In this document: positions 44,581 through 57,605 of the stretch, piece by piece
How positions within the stretch are numbered: position 1 is the stretch's first letter
Layout of the letters: every line of letters begins with the position of its first letter
Assembly (NCBI GenBank): GCA_963854835.1
Contig: OY978529.1
Coordinates: forward strand, 45,392,821 to 45,456,820
Origin: Megamerina dolium
Lineage: Eukaryota > Arthropoda > Insecta > Diptera > Megamerinidae
DNA length: 64,000 bases
Reading direction: 5' to 3'
Notes under the pieces: generated by a model
Told to the model about the DNA's origin: nothing
Databases searched by the model: none
The model's input: only the letters and a program-made list of their open reading frames with translations
Translations under genes and position numbers: made by a program

Positions 44581-45992
44581 TTTATACCCTGCATAATGCA
44601 ATATGCATGGTATACTCATTTCGGTCAGATGTTTGTGTCCACTTGAAGGAATCTCCGGAGATATAGACATAGATATATATTCGTGATCAGCGTCGATTAA
44701 ATTTTCGATTTAACGATGTCCGTCCGTCCGTCCGTCCGTCCGTCTGTTTGTCACCTGGCTGGTTCGCACTATAACTTGAGTAAATATTGAGCTATTTCGA
44801 TGAAATTTGGCATAAGTAATCTATGATCCAAGGGTACGGAGGGGATTGATATTGGGCATGATCGGTCAATAACCACGCCCACACCAAGCATTCAAAGCGA
44901 CTAACCTCGAAATTTTCAAAATCTTTAACTTGCTATAACTCACATAATATACGACTTGGGACAACAATATATGGCACATAGACTTATATTATACCACTCT
45001 ATAACCTCACCAAAAGTGGTTGAGCTACGCCTACTTTTTAACGTAGCTCTCATACAAAGTGTCTGTACTTCTTTTAAATTGAAACTGCTGTAACTTCTAC
45101 AATCTTCTGTCCAGAATAACCATAATTGACACTGAGATTAACATGGTAGCCGGAAATAATATGGCAGAAAATCAGTGTGCCACGCCCACTGCTTTTTGGG
45201 TCTCCCATACAAAGTTGCGGAAATTAAAAAAAATGTTACCGGTTATAACTTGCAAACTATTCAGCGTAGAATAACGAGATTTAAGGTGTGGATTAGTATT
45301 GTACGTGCAACTAGGCTCACAGAAAATGGGCGCACCACGCCCACTGTTTATCGTAGCCCCATACAAATTTTAAATTGAAACAGCTGTAATTTCAGTGTGC
45401 CACGCCCACTCCTTCATGAGTCTCCCTTACAAAGTCAAGGGAATTAAACTAAAACTTTTAAGCTCCATAACTTACAAACCATTTAGCGTAGGACAACGAG
45501 ATTTAAGGTATGGATAAGTATTGTATAAGCAACTGGGCTCATAGGAAATGGGAGCGCCATGCCCACTGTTCATTGCAGCCCCCATGCAAAATGACTGAAA
45601 TTCTTTTAAATTTAAACAGCTGTAACTTCGGCAATCTCCTGCCTAAAATAACCATAATTGACACTTAGATTAATATCGTAGTCGGAAATCTGGCAGAAAA
45701 TCAGTGTGCCACGCCCACTCCTTCATAGGTCTCCCATACAAAGTCGAGGGAATTAAACTAAAACTTTTAAGCTCCATAACTTACAAACCATTTAGAGTAG
45801 GACAACCAAATTTAAGGTGTGGAATGATATTGAAAAAGAGATACGTCATGCCCACTTTTTATATAGCTTCCGTACAAAGTGTCGGATTTATCTTAAACAT
45901 TAAAACACCCATAACTTACTAATTAATACGCCTAGGTCAACCCATTGCAACCTATGTAGTTTAGTATCCAGCCGACTGTAATGAGATTTTTT
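44581..45992 (+). mobile_element. DINE-1/INE-1-like element, copy 3
   Basis: It starts TATACCCTGCATAATGCAAT with a hairpin closing at TGGTATA. It then passes through CATTTCGGTCAGATGTTTGT, CTCCGGAGATATAGACATAG and a (GTCC)n tract at 44718-44745. Modules beginning near TGTGCCACGCCCACT occur at 45176, 45396 and 45705. The right end has CCAGCCGACTGTAATGAGAT, the second half of the terminal hairpin. The frames at 45172-45378 and 45704-45922 are module shadows. Confidence 0.85.
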
Positions 45993-46577
45993 CTACTTTA
46001 CAGAGATGTTACTTATTGATTTTTTTTATTTTTACTTAAAAAATGTTTTAATTAAAATGAATAGGATAAGCTAGAATTGCACTAAAAAATCCTTGTAATA
46101 TTTTTGAATCATTTTATTGATTAAATAATCAGAATTTGTTCTATGTATTTGAAATTTATATATAAAATACAAATCAAATCAACTCTGTTTAGGAAACTTA
46201 GCATCAATGTCGCTTTCTTGACACAAAGGTAGCCCAAAATTGTCGAATAAAATACAGCTATTTTAGTAATACTTAATAGAAGAAGAGACGTACCTAAAAA
46301 ATCTTATTTAAGTATATGAGTTGTCTAACGAATGCTGATGGCGAAGGTGGCAATAGGTGCTTACTTTCCACTCCTGGTATGCTGAAACATAAAGTATTTG
46401 GTTTCTATGCAAGATGTGAAATCATTGAGATCACACACATACACACACACACACAGTTATATATTCAATAACATTCCATATACCGACCTATACCGAATAC
46501 ATAGATTTATAGTATTTTTATGTATTTCAAATGAGTCTCATGAGCTTAAAAATTTGAAATATATGTTATGTACGTAT
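45993..46577. other. AT-rich non-coding DNA
   Basis: A short (CA)n patch at 46436-46457. Nothing else recognised. Confidence 0.45.
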
Positions 46578-47378
46578 GTGCATTAAGGTTGCCCGTGAAT
46601 ATGAATATAATTAAAATAGAATACCATTTCCACCTTAAAAGCTGGAGTATGTAGGAGAGTTATGTTAAAGAGGTAAAGGTAATGGTGATCGGATATTAGT
46701 TGTATCAATTTACAGTCTATTTCTGGGGAGCTAAGGGGGAATTTTTTTGGTCAAATTTGCCTTAAGGAGTTGATATAAAGAGTAAGTATGCTCAGGAAAA
46801 GATATTGATGGGGTAAAATTAGTCGTGGTCGGAATTATATTTCAACCGCCTGCGATTTTCTTCTGCATTTAAGTTTATTTTGTATTGATTTCCACTTAAG
46901 GGATAGAAATAGGGCATAAGTAACATATGTAGGGGGGGGATAATATTATAATCAGAAAATTTATGGGAGTGGGTAATAAATTTAACACCTCCAGGGTCAC
47001 GAATTGAGTGCTGGCAGCGTATTTTATAAAAATGTATATTTTAGAGGAGAGCCATTCTAACGTGTGAGGAGAAGGCGTAAGAATATTTGGATAAAAATAC
47101 GAAAAAATAAAACTCAAGGAGGTCAGTTATGATAATAGAAAGCGAAAAAAAGCCAATTTTTATACAAACATTAGTTTTGTAGGTGATCCCTCCAAAGGGG
47201 TCTAAATAGCTGGTAGAAATGCTTCGAAAAAATGTTGAGGTGAGAAAATTAATTGAGGTCCATCATACATTTGAAACCTCTGGCGACGATATTTAATGGT
47301 TAAATAATAAGAAAGATGATGAAAAACAACTTTGCGTTCAACATTGTCTTTCCATGGATTTTTACACCACCTTAATGT
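46578..47378. mobile_element. Candidate inverted-repeat element, unclassified
   Basis: The left edge GCATTAAGGTTGCCCGTG (about 46580) and inverted right edge ACATTAAGGTGGTGTAAAAA (about 47375) share ATTAAGGTxG. The interior is purine-rich on the plus strand, with no coding motif. A similar ATTAAGGTGG motif occurs at 13882. The inverted match is only about 11 bp, so this is tentative. Confidence 0.3.
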
Positions 47379-48243
47379 ACATGTATAAACACATGCAAAG
47401 TGTTAGTGTTCAATAAGTTTTATTAGCACCCAAACAAGAATAACAAACAATAAATTTTCATATCTATTAGCATCCAATGATTGAACTAGTCAACCATTGA
47501 TCGACTGTCTATGCGTCGTCGACCGTCTGACCACATCGGACTCTCGAGGTCAATTTACTTATATATGTACTACAGCAACAACAACAAACCGATGTGAATC
47601 GATTCAAAACGATTAAACTACAATGTACACTTGTGACCTTTGACTTTTCTAGAACACCTATATGCAATATACATATGACACTTGCCAATATAAAGTATAT
47701 ACATACATACTACTCACATACCCTCGACAATATTACCACCGTACGTATGTATGTAAATACATACATATTGTATTTAATTTGTGAGTTGAGTGAATATGGC
47801 ATATGTAATTTGAAAATTATCATATGCATACATGTGTATGTGTGTGCTTGATGTCCGAAAAACGATTTAATTTTATTGAGTGTATGTATAGATATTTGAT
47901 ATGTGTGTGTGTGTGTGTGTATGAGAGTGTGAAATAATAAGCACAATAACAAGAAGCCAATGACATACTAGATTAGAGCTTAAATCATTTTGGGTGCTTT
48001 AATAAAATTGTCTGTTCATAATGAATTCAAAAAAGGTAGGAGTAGCATATAGGAGCTACATACAAACATGTTAATGAAGTGTGCAACATATTTAAATGTA
48101 ATCAATTTTAATATAATTAGAAATACATACATATATACATTTTGGGAATAAACAATGGATATTTAATTGATTTTGTTATTAGTATATTTTAATATTCATC
48201 CAATTTGCATGCCAAGGCATTTATATTCCAATAAACTATTAGG
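47379..48243. other. Non-coding DNA with (TG)n
   Basis: (TG)n at 47899-47921, a CAACAA run near 47574-47586, TATG/CATA motifs. No gene recognised. Confidence 0.5.
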
Positions 48244-48634
48244 TATATAAATAAATGTGGGTGCCGTAGCTCAGTGGTTAGTGTGTTCGTCTTCTGATCT
48301 GTAGGTCGTGGTTCAATAACCGGCTGATGCATAACAAATTTAATATCGAAAAGATTATTCTTTCGAACGGTACCCACCTGTCGGCAAGCAATTGGCAATT
48401 CTTCCGACAGTAACAACTTGCCATGAAAAAGCTTCTAAAAAGAACTCAATGACAACGCTCAGAAAAAGTGATGTCACAAGTGTTCTGCCGTTCGGAACCG
48501 GCTAAAATAAGTAGGTCCATTCTAATACTGTCCAAAATTTAAGACGCACAACAGTAATGGAAGAGAAGCTCGGCCAATGAGCCCTTTGGGGCTTTAAGTG
48601 CCACATATTTATTTTTTTTTATTTTTATATAAAT
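48244..48634 (+). mobile_element. tRNA-derived SINE, copy 10, full length
   Basis: The body begins GGGTGCCGTAGCTCAGTGGT at 48259. The box B region is GTGGTTCAATAACCGGC, with two changes from consensus. The core CTGTCGGCAAGCAATTGGCA is intact. The tail is GGAAGAGAAGCTCGGCCAAT followed by GTGCCACATATTTATTTTTT. TATATAAAT flanks both ends (48244-48252 and 48626-48634), a possible 9-bp target duplication. The minus frame 48189-48416 is a shadow. Confidence 0.93.
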
Positions 48635-48639
48635 TTACC

Positions 48640-49598
48640 AGGTAAGGTATTAGTTTATTGACTCCATAAAGCTAAATACCGACCCTCTATATGTTGCTTT
48701 TTAAAAGTGATTCCTCCATGACCGGTTTTACTCTTAAAGGACCCTAGGAGGACAACTTTATTAGATATTGAAATAATGCCTTCAGGGTTGTCATCGATAT
48801 CGCAATATTATCGAATAAATGTCGGAGAACTTGTACCACTCCGCGATATAAACGATAAACGGAAAACTTTCTGCCAACAAATGGCAAAAAATAAATGCAT
48901 ATAAACAAGTAGATAAGTTTAAATCCATCTAGACTGACATAATTATATCCTTCACCCGAAAATATACTCTTAGGGAGCTACATAAATAGTGAGTAACCCA
49001 GGCGGTTGAAAGTGTGAAAAATGTTGATGGTCCTGTAATATAGTGTAACAGATGCGCAATTTTGATTTCATCAAGGAAGCAATCACCCAGATGCGGATGG
49101 TGACTGGTTATGTAACGTGATCTACTTACGACAAACTCAAACGATGTAAACAGTGGCCAAACCTGGATTGATTACCTGGAAGGTTTTACTCTGTGTTTGG
49201 AGGGATTTTCAGGGAATTATCTACTATTAGTTACTCTCTCTCCTACAGCCAAACTCTTAATGCGAACCCATACTGTCAACAATGAGACCACCTCAAGAAA
49301 GCAATCACCCAGAAGTGACTTGCCAGAAGCTCTGGAAACTTGATTCGGAGGTGATTATGATTTGTTTCTGCCTATGGTGGATGATTTTACTTGTGTAAAA
49401 CTTACCTCAATAGAAACTGTTGATGGATTGTCAACGTTTTTTTCTAATAGGGACGAGAAATCTCAACATGTTCTCGCACAAAGCGATGCATATTTGACCT
49501 AAATCGGACTAGTTTAATTATGCTAAGTAAACCCTACAATTAAAAAAAAAAATAATAATATTGATATTTCTACTACACCTGATATAATCTACTTTATT
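48640..49598. other. Non-coding DNA with an internal direct repeat
   Basis: AAGGAAGCAATCACCCAGAT near 49073 is repeated as AAGAAAGCAATCACCCAGAA near 49295, about 222 bp apart. A patch at 48950-49005 faintly resembles a DINE module (GGGAGCTACATAAATAGTG). No gene recognised. Confidence 0.4.
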
Positions 49599-49599
49599 T

Positions 49600-49682
49600 G
49601 CGGCAATCCTTTCAAATGGTTACACAAAAAATCTGACCAAATTATTATACTTTGCCACTTGAGTACAGAATATAAAAATTTA
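49600..49682 (-). mobile_element. DINE-like 5' end fragment, degraded
   Basis: CTTTCAAATGGTTACACAAA, AATCTGACCAAATTATTATA and CAGAATATAAAAATT align in order with the right end of DINE-like copy 1 (CCTTCAAGTGGTTACAAACA, ATCTGACCGAAATAAATATA, TAGGGTATAAATATT). It is diverged and possibly the end of an old element extending left. Confidence 0.5.
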
Positions 49683-52155
49683 TTTAAGGTATTGATATTC
49701 AATATACATATAAGTATATAAGTATTCGCATGTATGTATTCCAAAAAGAAGACCGGACGGAGAACAAGGATAAAAACTATCAATAAAGAGTAAATTATAA
49801 AATGAAATAAATCAAAAACATTAAATCGATGTGAGCATAAATTTGAAATCATTCATATGTAAAATTTTTACTACATACATACATACTGTATACGTACTCG
49901 TATGTAATAATATTCACACATATGCACACACACACAGACACCATACACCTACAATTATAAGTATAGACGAACTAAAATGCATAATTTGATAAAATATGTA
50001 TGCACTTGTAATGGGAGGAGCGTCAGCGTTGGATGGGAGTATATGCGCATGGTAGAGCTGAAAAGTAATATACTATGAAAGCTGTTAGAAACAGTATAGA
50101 GAGCAAACGGATGATAATTTGAAAATATAAATGATTTAAAAAAAAAAAAAAAACTAAAAAGTAAAAGAGTCATGTTCGAATATGTACTTACATATATGAT
50201 ACTATATATCTAAATGAATTTATACACATACATTGAATTGTAAATGTCAAACGTTTAACGAATATCAGTCAAATGAAAATGTATGATGGCAATGGTAACG
50301 CACTCATCTCAAATATATTAATACTAACTGTGTGCTAAATGTACGCATAGTTGCATTCATATGTATGTAGATTAGTACAATTATGCATAAGGGTGGGAAT
50401 AATAACTTGACTTTATACCCAATAAACAATTGAGAGAGAGCATAAAGATATAATGCTTAGAGTAAGCTTATATACAATAGATATGTGAAGAATTTCTAGA
50501 GTATACTTGGAAAACGATTACAAATTTAATAATTTTACAAGTGAAAGAAAACTTCATGTTTTGTTATTAAATCGTGCCATTCTTTGATTTCAATACAGAA
50601 CACAGTGTTACTTGTTACTCTTTCTTTTGTAATGAACTATGAAGTGTGATTTTATACAAGCAAGAAGTAAAAACGACATATTCTTAGTATTCTGTAGTAC
50701 ATGTATGGGAACCGTAGTTCTACGTTTTGCCTAGAGCTGCATCTTGGCCCTTTTTTATCGCCTTCTTATATGTATGTGTGTACCCATGTGTTGTTGGAAG
50801 TATTTTCTAGGTATGGCAATGAACTACAATCTCAAATATATACGTGCTTATGCTTTCTCTTTTTTCAAAAATAAAATTTAAATGGATTTAGCAAGAGACA
50901 TCAACAAAAGTTCTCACCCACACACACACACACACTTCAAAATACCAAGTGTTTATGTAGCTATAATGTTAATACACGTCTTGTATCGATGGTTTGTTTG
51001 TACAATAATATATAGATGGTAGTCCGTCATGCATTCATGCGACTCTGTATATACGTACGCCAGTACATTGTATACGTTGTGTATGTATATTGTCATATAT
51101 GTATGTTTGTATGTATGTATTTTTGAATACTCTTATTTTACGTGTTTGTAATTTAGAAGATGAGTTTGAGAAATCATATTTGACAATATTTTTAGATGTA
51201 TATAAGTGTAAAATTTTTACACTAAAACGATCTCATAAATCGTAATCGTTTGAATACACAAAACAAACTGTGGACCTGAGCATTTACCTTTTTTTGTTGA
51301 CACATGAATTATTCATTTCGCTAGTCAACATTGTAATGAAAGAGTAGTAAATGCATTTTACTTGCTTACATAGTGCAAGTAGTCATTGAACTTTGTAAAC
51401 CTTTGAACTCTACCTTTTGTCACTCTATCAATGTACTTGAACTAGTGTTAGAGCTTGCGTAAGTGTGTGCGTCTGCATACATATACCACTACACACACAA
51501 ATATCTATGTAATGTTTACTAGGTGTACATAAATCTTATATTTAACCCTATTCATTCCAATTGCATTCACATACCACTGACGACCTGGTGTAGCTGCAAA
51601 AAGGCATCTTCTTGCTATTCTTTTATTTATATTCGCATCGTTATAGTGTCATAGTTTATGCTACTCATACATACGTACATACTTGTAAACATCTACCCAA
51701 GGGTATATTCGATACTATTTCCAATCAAGAAAAGTATGTAAAAATCCCAATGCTATAAGCAAGATAAAAAAGAAAATATTGGCGAGAAAGCAAAATTGAA
51801 AGAACAAAAAACAAAAACAAACAACATTCCTTTGATGGTAGTTCATTTAACCTCAAATAGACACACGCATTCATATGTTCTCTCATTTGCAAGCATATGC
51901 GAGTATATACCTAAAATTCAAATTAATCAGTTCTGCATTTTTTCAACGCACTTGTATGTACGTGCATATGTATTTACATGCAGCCCTTTGAGAATTTTTA
52001 AATTCAGCCATTGTATGTACGTAAATTTGTGCGTACTATGAAAAAGAGAGTAAATATACAAATACGTTAGTGAACAAAAACAATGGATATATGAAAGTGA
52101 GTTAAAGTTCAGTAAATCATAGTCATTCTGTGTCATAACTTGTCATAACATCAAT
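49683..52155. other. Non-coding DNA, microsatellite-rich
   Basis: (CA)n near 50916-50934, TATG runs near 51095-51120, poly(A) near 50138-50153. No gene recognised. Confidence 0.5.
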
Positions 52156-52159
52156 TCTG

Positions 52160-52235
52160 AAAGTACTGGAGGGACCCCTATTAGTTGATTCCGCATGACA
52201 GAAATATAATGACATCACTTTTTGAGCTTTGCCTT
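52160..52235 (-). mobile_element. tRNA-derived SINE fragment, copy 11 (3' half)
   Basis: The plus-strand blocks GGAGGGACCCCTATTAGTTG and AATGACATCACTTTTTGAGC match in order the SINE part around GTGATGTCACAAG and AACCGGCTAAAATAAGTAGG read inverted. Head and tail are missing. Confidence 0.6.
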
Positions 52236-52755
52236 TCTGTTGAAAGAATTTTCCATTTTTTTTTGTGTTAATAATAAAATGCTGCGGCTGAAGGTACGAA
52301 TTGCTCATCCAGGAAAGCTGACTTTAATTGATCAATAACGTATTGAAGGAAATGCTTAAGGAAATGTTTATGATCGCTGCCCCCATTACGTTATCAAAAT
52401 CAAAATTTTATTGCTAGAGTGAGCAATAAAATATAAGAAAATCAAAAAATCAAATTCAGCCTCCACCAAAACACCTGCGATATCGGAATGAGGCTGGATG
52501 ACTTTGCTGCAACACAACACGGTGGTTACCTCAAGATCAGTGAACAGTAAACCAGATCGATCACGGCTCATTATCTTGTTGGATCTAAAATGCGTACACA
52601 TTTATGTATCGAAGTTCTATACATAGAAAACTTGACGTCATAAGTTGCGGTCGCCAGATATTACAGATGCTTCTGTCACTCGACTATCGGATCTACTTAT
52701 GGAGAACATTCACTGCTTGATGATACATTCCCACGGTAGACACTTACTATACATC
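52236..52755. other. Non-coding or unrecognised DNA
   Basis: A minus frame at 52386-52601 has mixed composition but no motif I know. Its right side borders a LINE relic and may belong to it. Confidence 0.35.
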
Positions 52756-53340
52756 CCAATAGATGACTATTACTGCTGACTAGGTGAGAAATCGTTACTG
52801 CCAGCCTCTGAGATGCCGTCTACGCAGTTAAGGAGCGCTACAGAAATAAATGCAGTGCGTAGATATGTTTTTTCAGCCACACGAGTAGATAGAGATAAGT
52901 AGAGACAGGAATGGGATTAGAAAATTCTGTGAGTGCGGAGCATACGCCTTAGTGGCGGTCTGAATCACGTAGCCTCTTCCTATCGAAACGAAAAGGGGAA
53001 CATGATGACATACGTTAAAGTGTCTAAAGTGTACGGTGTCTGTGGATGGGACGTGTGCCTAAGTTATTGAATTTTGAGGGTATGAATAATTCTGCCAGCG
53101 GAGGTGCTTATCCAAATACCCCAATCACGGACAAATAGTGTCGAAGTTCCACCATCTGGCTACAATGAAATCGAAAAAGAAATTTAATGCTGAAGAACAA
53201 AAAAAAAAAAAAAATGCAGCTGCTGATGGTCTGCTTTCTGAATTGTTGAAGTTTTGCTCTGAGTAGGCAACTAAGAAGTCAAGCCCTCTTTCGAGGAACC
53301 AAGATAACACTCTCCAAGCCTTAACAATTTCAAACACAAT
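52620..53340 (+). pseudogene. Heavily decayed RTE-like LINE linker region
   Basis: Plus-strand DNA matches the 9660-10230 part of the RTE-like relic in the same order. AGTAGAGACAGGAATGGGAT corresponds to ATGTAGAGACAGGAATGAGA. TTAGTGGCGGTCTGAATCAC corresponds to GAGTGGCGGTTTAAATCCCG. ACGGACAAATAGTGTCG and CATCTGGCTACAATGAAATC correspond to the block before the RT. GCAGCTGCTGATGGTCTGC corresponds to the K-x-P-G-x-DG-like region. An A-tract at 53198-53215 interrupts it. No usable frame remains. Confidence 0.7.
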
Positions 53341-53366
53341 ATAGAGAATGCTTGGAGTGTTTGAGA

Positions 53367-53398
<32 letters not shown>

Positions 53399-53925
53399 GA
53401 GGGTTGTATTGCACTGCGACCCTAGGTCTATTGTGCACCCCTTCATGGACTAGAGTATTTCTCTAAGTCCAGCATCCATATGAAAGTTTAGTATAGATCC
53501 TATCCGAATGGATTTCAGCAGATTTTCCGGTATTATAAATTCCCCGAAGTATTTCTTTCTTGTGTGCATAAGTGCTGGGCACTTTACCAACGTATGTTTT
53601 GCAATTTCATTCTTCTTCCTGCAATGTCGGCAGGTTTTATCCGAGAAGATTCCCAGTTTCGTTAGGGGCTAATTCAGCCTACAGTGTCCTGTCAATAATT
53701 CCGTAATGATTCTTATATTACTCTTGTTTAAACTGATACATTCCTCAAGTCGTTTTAGGTTTTATAGATTCCTAAAAGTGTCTTGCACTGGCGGACAACC
53801 CTGGTATGTTTTTTCCCAGTATGATTGTCTTTCTGATTCTTCACTCCTTCCAATGAACATGGATAAAACTCCTTTGCTCAGACCACAGAAGGGTTCAGGG
53901 CCTTCGAGATAAAAGTCCTTGCTAA
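53367..53925 (-). mobile_element. (TAA)n-tailed LINE 3' end, decayed
   Basis: (ATT)n at 53367-53398 is the 3' tail of a minus-strand LINE. The adjacent CGACCCTAGGTCTATTGTGC and CTTCATGGACTAGAG sequence also follows the (TTA)n run at 56290. Only a weak, stop-filled C-terminal coding frame is visible. I-clade membership is inferred from the tail. Confidence 0.65.
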
Positions 53926-56288
53926 TATTAATCTTTTTAATTTCATTTTAATAATGCAACTACCAAACTTTCAACAAATTTTGCATCTTTTCTAGTTATT
54001 ATAGTTTATGTGAAATGATAAATAAAAAAAGTTTTGCATAAATTTATGATTTACATAGGTATTTCTTCTTCTTTTTTTTATCATATTTATTTGTTTGTAT
54101 GATTTTGTTTTCTCATATTACAACTTCTCTAAATGAAAATATACTTTAACATACTTTAATGTTAATTTACAATTTATTACAACTAACTATATGTTGTATT
54201 TACTTCGAGTCGTATTACTACTTGACAAGTTTCATGTTAAACGCATTAAGGCTTTAGGAGTAGTATGAACATAATAAAAATACTTATAATAAACAAAAAA
54301 AGAAATAACAACAATACATGTACGAGTATGTATGTATGTATGTAGTATGGAACAAAGAAATAAGCACAGATAACGAAAAAAGATGAAAAGAAATGCACAA
54401 GTTTTTCGTGTACACAATAATAAAAGAATTTGAAAAGTTTTATTTGATTTCTCTCTATCAACAAGCCGCTCTTTTTACATGGAATTGTTAGTGCAAGGAC
54501 TTTGACTATTGAATATGCTGCATTGCGACAAGTGGACATGGATACTAATAATGATGACGATGATGCTGATGATGATGATGCTAATGATGATAACGTCCAC
54601 TATAATGGTGTTGTTAAGTGTTTTCGTAAGCAACTAATATGAAATTATGTTTTTATGCTTCACACTTGTTTACTTGTTGGTACTCAAAAGTATTAAAAGT
54701 TTATATAAAATAAATAAAATAAATAAATAGAAAAATATATAAATATAAGATACTAAATACGAGTATACTACAATACAAAGTGTAAATAGTATTTATACTT
54801 TGTATTGAATTAAAAATTACACATACTTGAAGAAATCATAACCAGAGGAGTTGCTAACAGTGTGTAATTTAATTATATTCAAATGTGTTGAAAAATCGAA
54901 AAGAAAAGTTTTTTCCTTTTTTCAGCACACTTGAATTAAGTTTTATACTTTTTTTATTGCTTCTTTACAAAATTGTGCATTGCTAAAGCTAAAGATTGGA
55001 TTAAACAAGTCCAACACATTCACCAATCGCGTCTCTCGTTCACAGTTGTATTATACTTATTTCCATTTCTAATGCAAAACTCTCATTTTCAAGATAAGCA
55101 TATAACACCTAAAACGTAAAGACAAATAAACAAATACAGCCATATGTATAACATCCTATATATGTGTGTGTTTGTGTGTGTGGTTGCATAAAAATAAAAC
55201 ACAACAACAATACTACCACATTCACTATTTTAGTCCTTCGCTATACTTACTATCGTATCGCATTTTGAATTAAGTTGAAATTGCTTTATTCGTTGCCGCC
55301 ACAAAACAACGCTCAAAGGATTAAAGGCTTTATTATGTGTACGTGTTCGTGTCTATGTGTGTGTGTGTGTATACATTTAAGTGTCCTCGCGCACTTTTGC
55401 ACGCATAGTATTTTTCTGTGCGATATTATATTTTTGTTTGGAGCCATTCATTGTACCCTGGTAGTAGTAGTAGTAGTAGTCGTAGTAGTAATAGTACATA
55501 TTAGTGGTAGCTGCTGTAACAGTAAGAAAAGATGAAATGTACGTAAACTTACAATTTGACTGCAAAACCAACATAGAAGACCAGTGCGACGATCCCAATG
55601 TCATTGGACGGTTATGGTGGCTGAATATAAATTGAGGAATTAACAACACCAACAACAACAAAAAGTATGAAGTTATACCACAGATTCAAGAACAAGTTGA
55701 GAAAAACAAAAACTTATAAAAATAAGAAATAAAGAAATAAAAACTTGCATGGAGAAGAAATGTGAGATAAATGTATATTCGAGTATGCATATATAATATA
55801 TATACCCATAAGCGGGCACATCATAAAGAAAGTACATTCTTCATATTATGGCACTGCTAGCTCAGGACTCTGAACAGTTCAATAGGAAACCCAAAACTGC
55901 TCTGTAACAAAACTCAAAATTGGATAATATAAGAAATCTAAACATTTAATTTTTTGTTCATGCAAAAGCCTTTAGCTCCAATTATATGTATATATTTTTC
56001 TATATATAAATAATATCAGCTATACATATATGGGTGACCAATTAGGCATGCCTTTACAGTACAACAGAAACGTACATTTATTTATATAAATAAATTCAAA
56101 TGTAACAAAAAAATATTTTATGGAAATTTCGCACCATACAATATCAACAGATATATATGATATAACTTCATAGCTTACCACATAGCTTCCTATTCGAATG
56201 TTATTGTTTGTATGGTACAATGGTCATGCGTATGTAAAATAGCGATTATAAAATCAGAAGTGTATGAAATCTATTTTTATTTAATTTT
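53926..56288. other. Non-coding DNA with several microsatellites
   Basis: (GAT)n near 54550-54595, a near-perfect inverted repeat at 54771-54807, (TG)n at 55357-55371 and (GTA)n at 55462-55493. A faint SINE-head-like patch at 55848-55930 was not accepted. No gene recognised. Confidence 0.5.
54771..54807. repeat. 18-bp inverted repeat, one mismatch, 1-nt loop
   Basis: CAATACAAAGTGTAAATA (54771-54788) against TATTTATACTTTGTATTG (54790-54807). Confidence 0.9.
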
Positions 56289-56480
56289 TTTATTATTATT
56301 TTATTATTATTATTATCGACCTATAAGATCTATTGTCCTCCTTCGTGGACCTAGAGTTTGTCTTTTAGACCAATTCCCTCGATGAATTGTAGTATTGTTT
56401 CTACTTCACAAGGTCTAAGTTCGTCCGCGTATGATGAAATCTCCCAGGTGTTTCGTTCTCTTTGTCTTTGATTATTTCTT
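56289..56480 (-). mobile_element. (TAA)n-tailed LINE 3' end with C-terminal coding remnant
   Basis: (TTA)n at 56289-56316 is the tail. On the minus strand 56335-56440 encodes SSYADELRPCEVETILQFIE and GIGLKDKL before the stop, an uninterrupted C-terminus of a LINE protein. The 3' untranslated part (CGACCTATAAGATCTATTGT) resembles that at 53405, so these two are related copies. Confidence 0.7.
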
Positions 56481-57605
56481 GATAATATCATAATATTAAA
56501 GATATCATACAATCTAGGTAGCGACTCCAAGAGTAAAAACGAATCAAAACTATAACGTTACTTGATAATAAAATGACTTAGAAAAAACTGCTAAATTATA
56601 TAGCATCAGTTTGAATATTTCACGTTACCTAATTAAAATAAGACTCTTTGTGGTTTGTATTCACTTTTATCCCTATTATAAGGGTGTTTCAAAGAATATG
56701 TACATATTCAAGTAAAGCCTAATAGTTGAGAATAATGTAAGCATTAATATAAAATTTACGTTGCATCACTATTTCTTATCTTTCTTGGATTAAAATATAT
56801 TGTACAATTTCGATTTATCATCTACAACACATAGAACCACAGTGCATAATCGCGCTATCTTATGCAAGTATTAAAGCACAGCGAATTGGTTTATGTAGTT
56901 TCCGTTTCCGTTGAGCATCTCAAGCGATAAAGTAAATTTGCTCAATGGCACTGTTGCTGTTGTTTGTTACATTGTCGATTGTAGTAATATCGATATCATT
57001 GTGATGCGGTTAGCTTAGAGTGTAACGCATACATATCGTCCATATTTACGTCACAATTGCCTTCATTTGAATTTTAGTTGCGCAAATTCAACACATAGAA
57101 TTTAAATATATTGAATTTTTGTTTCGATTTGTTTTAGGTTTGGTTTTTGTTTTGTTTTTCATTATTTTATTATATTTTAACCTCAAAAAATAGGAAAAAA
57201 ATATATATATCATACAAACATCATTTTGTTGACATCAATATACAGATGTGCGATATAAGCACTCGCGTCGAATCGTATTAAGGTTCATCTACCAAGAAAT
57301 TGAAAAAATATACAAAACGAAAAATGAAAAACAAAAACATTATTTGATCATCGTCCTAGTGAAAAGAATAAGGAATACAAAAAAAAAAAAAAAATTAATA
57401 AATAAAAAAATTAAATAAAAGAACACAAATAAATGCTTGTTATCTACCAAATGATCAAGTTATTTGCCATATCTACCAGACAGCCTATTTACTGGCTATC
57501 GGATCATGGAAAAGTACCTGATCTTATAGACTTTACGATAACTAAAAGAAAACAAATTTAGAAAAGAAGGCATTGTTATTGCCCTTAAACTTTCATCAGA
57601 TCATT
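56481..57605. other. AT-rich non-coding DNA
   Basis: No recognised gene or element. Confidence 0.5.

Noticed and set aside
45172..45922. Frames starting MCHAH in DINE-like copies
   Set aside because: The same short frame recurs in each tandem module (also at 58484 and 58783) and carries no domain.
55848..55930. Faint SINE resemblance (GGCACTGCTAGCTCAGGACT, GCTCTGTAACAAAACTCA)
   Set aside because: Only two short matches with poor spacing; could be an old copy but is not supportable by eye.
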